Below, in pieces: positions 55,055 to 55,854 of a stretch of DNA of 55,854 nt. The notes beneath the pieces are model-generated. The model was not told where the DNA came from. It ran no database searches and was given only the letters and a program-made list of their open reading frames with translations. This DNA is from Pelagibacteraceae bacterium AG-404-P07 (GTDB lineage Bacteria; Pseudomonadota; Alphaproteobacteria; Pelagibacterales; Pelagibacteraceae), in contig QCJE01000006.1 in NCBI GenBank assembly GCA_003216235.1, positions 1-55,854 on the forward strand, read 5' to 3'. A program made the position numbers and the translations under genes. Position 1 is the stretch's first letter. Each line of letters starts with the position of its first letter.

Positions 55055-55854
55055 TTAAGTTGTAGTTTTAATCGTTGTTCTTTTCATTATGAACACTTGT
55101 TGTGCCATCGTTAAAATATTATTTACTGTCCAGTAGATCACTAAACCACTAGGGAAAGGTGCAAGTATTACAGTTAGAAAAAGAGGGAAAAATGCAAAAA
55201 TTTTTGCTTGCATAGCGTCTGTTGGTGCAGGATTTAGTTTTTGTTGTATCCACATAGAAACCCCCATTGCCACTGGCCAAACACCAATTACTAAAAAAGA
55301 AGGAACATCATATGGCAACAAACCAAAAAGATTAAATATACTTGTTGGATCACGCTCACTCAAATCTTGTATCCAGCCATAAAACGGCATTTGTCTCATT
55401 TCTATAGTTACAAACAAAACCTTATACAGAGCAAAAAATACTGGGATCTGAACCAGAATTGGTAAACATCCAGACATTGGATTTACTTTTTCTTTTTTAT
55501 AAAGTGCCATCATTTCTTGTTGTAATTTCATCTTGTCATCTTTATGCAACTCTTTAAGCCTCACCATTTCAGGCTGCAACGCCTTCATTTTTGCCATGCT
55601 TCTAAAAGAAAAATTTGCAAGTGGGAAAAAAACTAATCTGATACAAATTGTAATAGCTATAATTGCTAAGCCATAATTTCCAAGAAGTTTAAAGAAATAA
55701 TCGATTCCAAAAAATAAGGGTTTGGTAATAAAGTATAAAAAACCCCAATCTATAACCAAATCAAATTTATCTATATCTAATGCTTTGGCATAACCATCAA
55801 TTACATCTACTCTTTTTGCTGCAACAATGATTTGTAATTCTTCCTCGATTAAAC
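55055..55854 (-). CDS. yidC: Membrane protein insertase YidC, 5' end beyond the window
   Basis: The visible part is about 266 codons and continues past the right edge: the frame is open upstream of ATG-like positions through LIEEELQIIVAAKRVDVIDG to the last base. It comprises the end of the periplasmic P1 domain and the complete Oxa1-like core: YFFKLLGNYGLAIIAITICI, MAKMKALQPEM, MNPMSGC-like NPMSGCLPILVQIPVFFALY, and the last membrane segments ending AQQVFIMKRTTIKTTT. YidC inserts and folds inner-membrane proteins, alone or with SecYEG. The C-terminus is short. Confidence 0.96.
   Translation of the reverse strand, partial: LIEEELQIIVAAKRVDVIDGYAKALDIDKFDLVIDWGFLYFITKPLFFGIDYFFKLLGNYGLAIIAITICIRLVFFPLANFSFRSMAKMKALQPEMVRLKELHKDDKMKLQQEMMALYKKEKVNPMSGCLPILVQIPVFFALYKVLFVTIEMRQMPFYGWIQDLSERDPTSIFNLFGLLPYDVPSFLVIGVWPVAMGVSMWIQQKLNPAPTDAMQAKIFAFFPLFLTVILAPFPSGLVIYWTVNNILTMAQQVFIMKRTTIKTTT

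Overview
The window looks like chromosome from a streamlined, very AT-rich alphaproteobacterium, most likely of the SAR11 / Pelagibacterales type. The reasons are the composition, spacers that are mostly a few bases long, frequent 1-4 nt gene overlaps, and the gene content: a RegB-type redox histidine kinase, a J-domain/CobS/CobT/BolA neighbourhood, a gltD-gltB pair, and a thrS-infC-rpmI-rplT-pheS-pheT block. I see no transposase, integrase, CRISPR array, rRNA gene or prophage. Both window edges cut genes: a TerB-like protein on the left and yidC on the right. No gene-free stretch exceeds 300 bases; the longest spacers are about 100-200 bases.

Layout. 1-3633: a minus-strand group of TerB-like protein (partial), SUV3-like helicase, hotdog thioesterase, a 32-residue membrane microprotein and tRNA-Arg(ACG). 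3764-10323: a tightly coupled four-gene accessory cassette. It encodes a FAD oxidoreductase fused to a sialic-acid-synthase (NeuB) module, an unassigned Rossmann dehydrogenase, a divergent NeuB module fused to a SpsF-like nucleotidyltransferase, and a radical SAM/SPASM protein. 10400-16081: thiolase, then pyruvate dehydrogenase E1 (with an extra lipoyl domain) and E2. 16089-17743: EamA transporter converging on uppP. 17927-23871: glutamate synthase. 23864-25810: alpha/beta hydrolase and a GT4 glycosyltransferase. 25811-34219: translation block (thrS, infC, rpmI, rplT, pheS, pheT, lepA). 34223-37111: a second small glycan cassette (Gfo/Idh/MocA, GT61, GT17), followed by tRNA-Ser(GGA). 37362-40708: gyrB and regB. 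40705-44284: cobT, cobS, J-domain protein and bolA. 44273-45878: aroB, aroK. 45936-50071: membrane microprotein, periplasmic repeat protein, def, fmt, truA. 50061-51501: SET-domain protein and histone-deacetylase-family hydrolase. 51498-55028: dapE, dapD, HAD phosphatase, argB. 55055-end: yidC.

Most of the window is core metabolism and information processing. The best candidate for an undescribed system is the 3764-10323 cassette. Its two differently fused NeuB modules, one coupled to a nucleotide-sugar activating enzyme, suggest synthesis and activation of an unusual nonulosonate-like 3-deoxy-2-keto sugar acid for the cell surface. The cassette sits between tRNA-Arg and the thiolase gene and is bracketed by an imperfect 27-bp direct repeat (26 of 27 identical). 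This suggests a recombined, exchangeable module, although no mobility gene is visible. Secondary points of interest are the adjacent SET and HDAC-family genes, the lipoylated E1, the RegB H-box variant, three microproteins, and the fact that all convergent gene pairs overlap at their stop codons.
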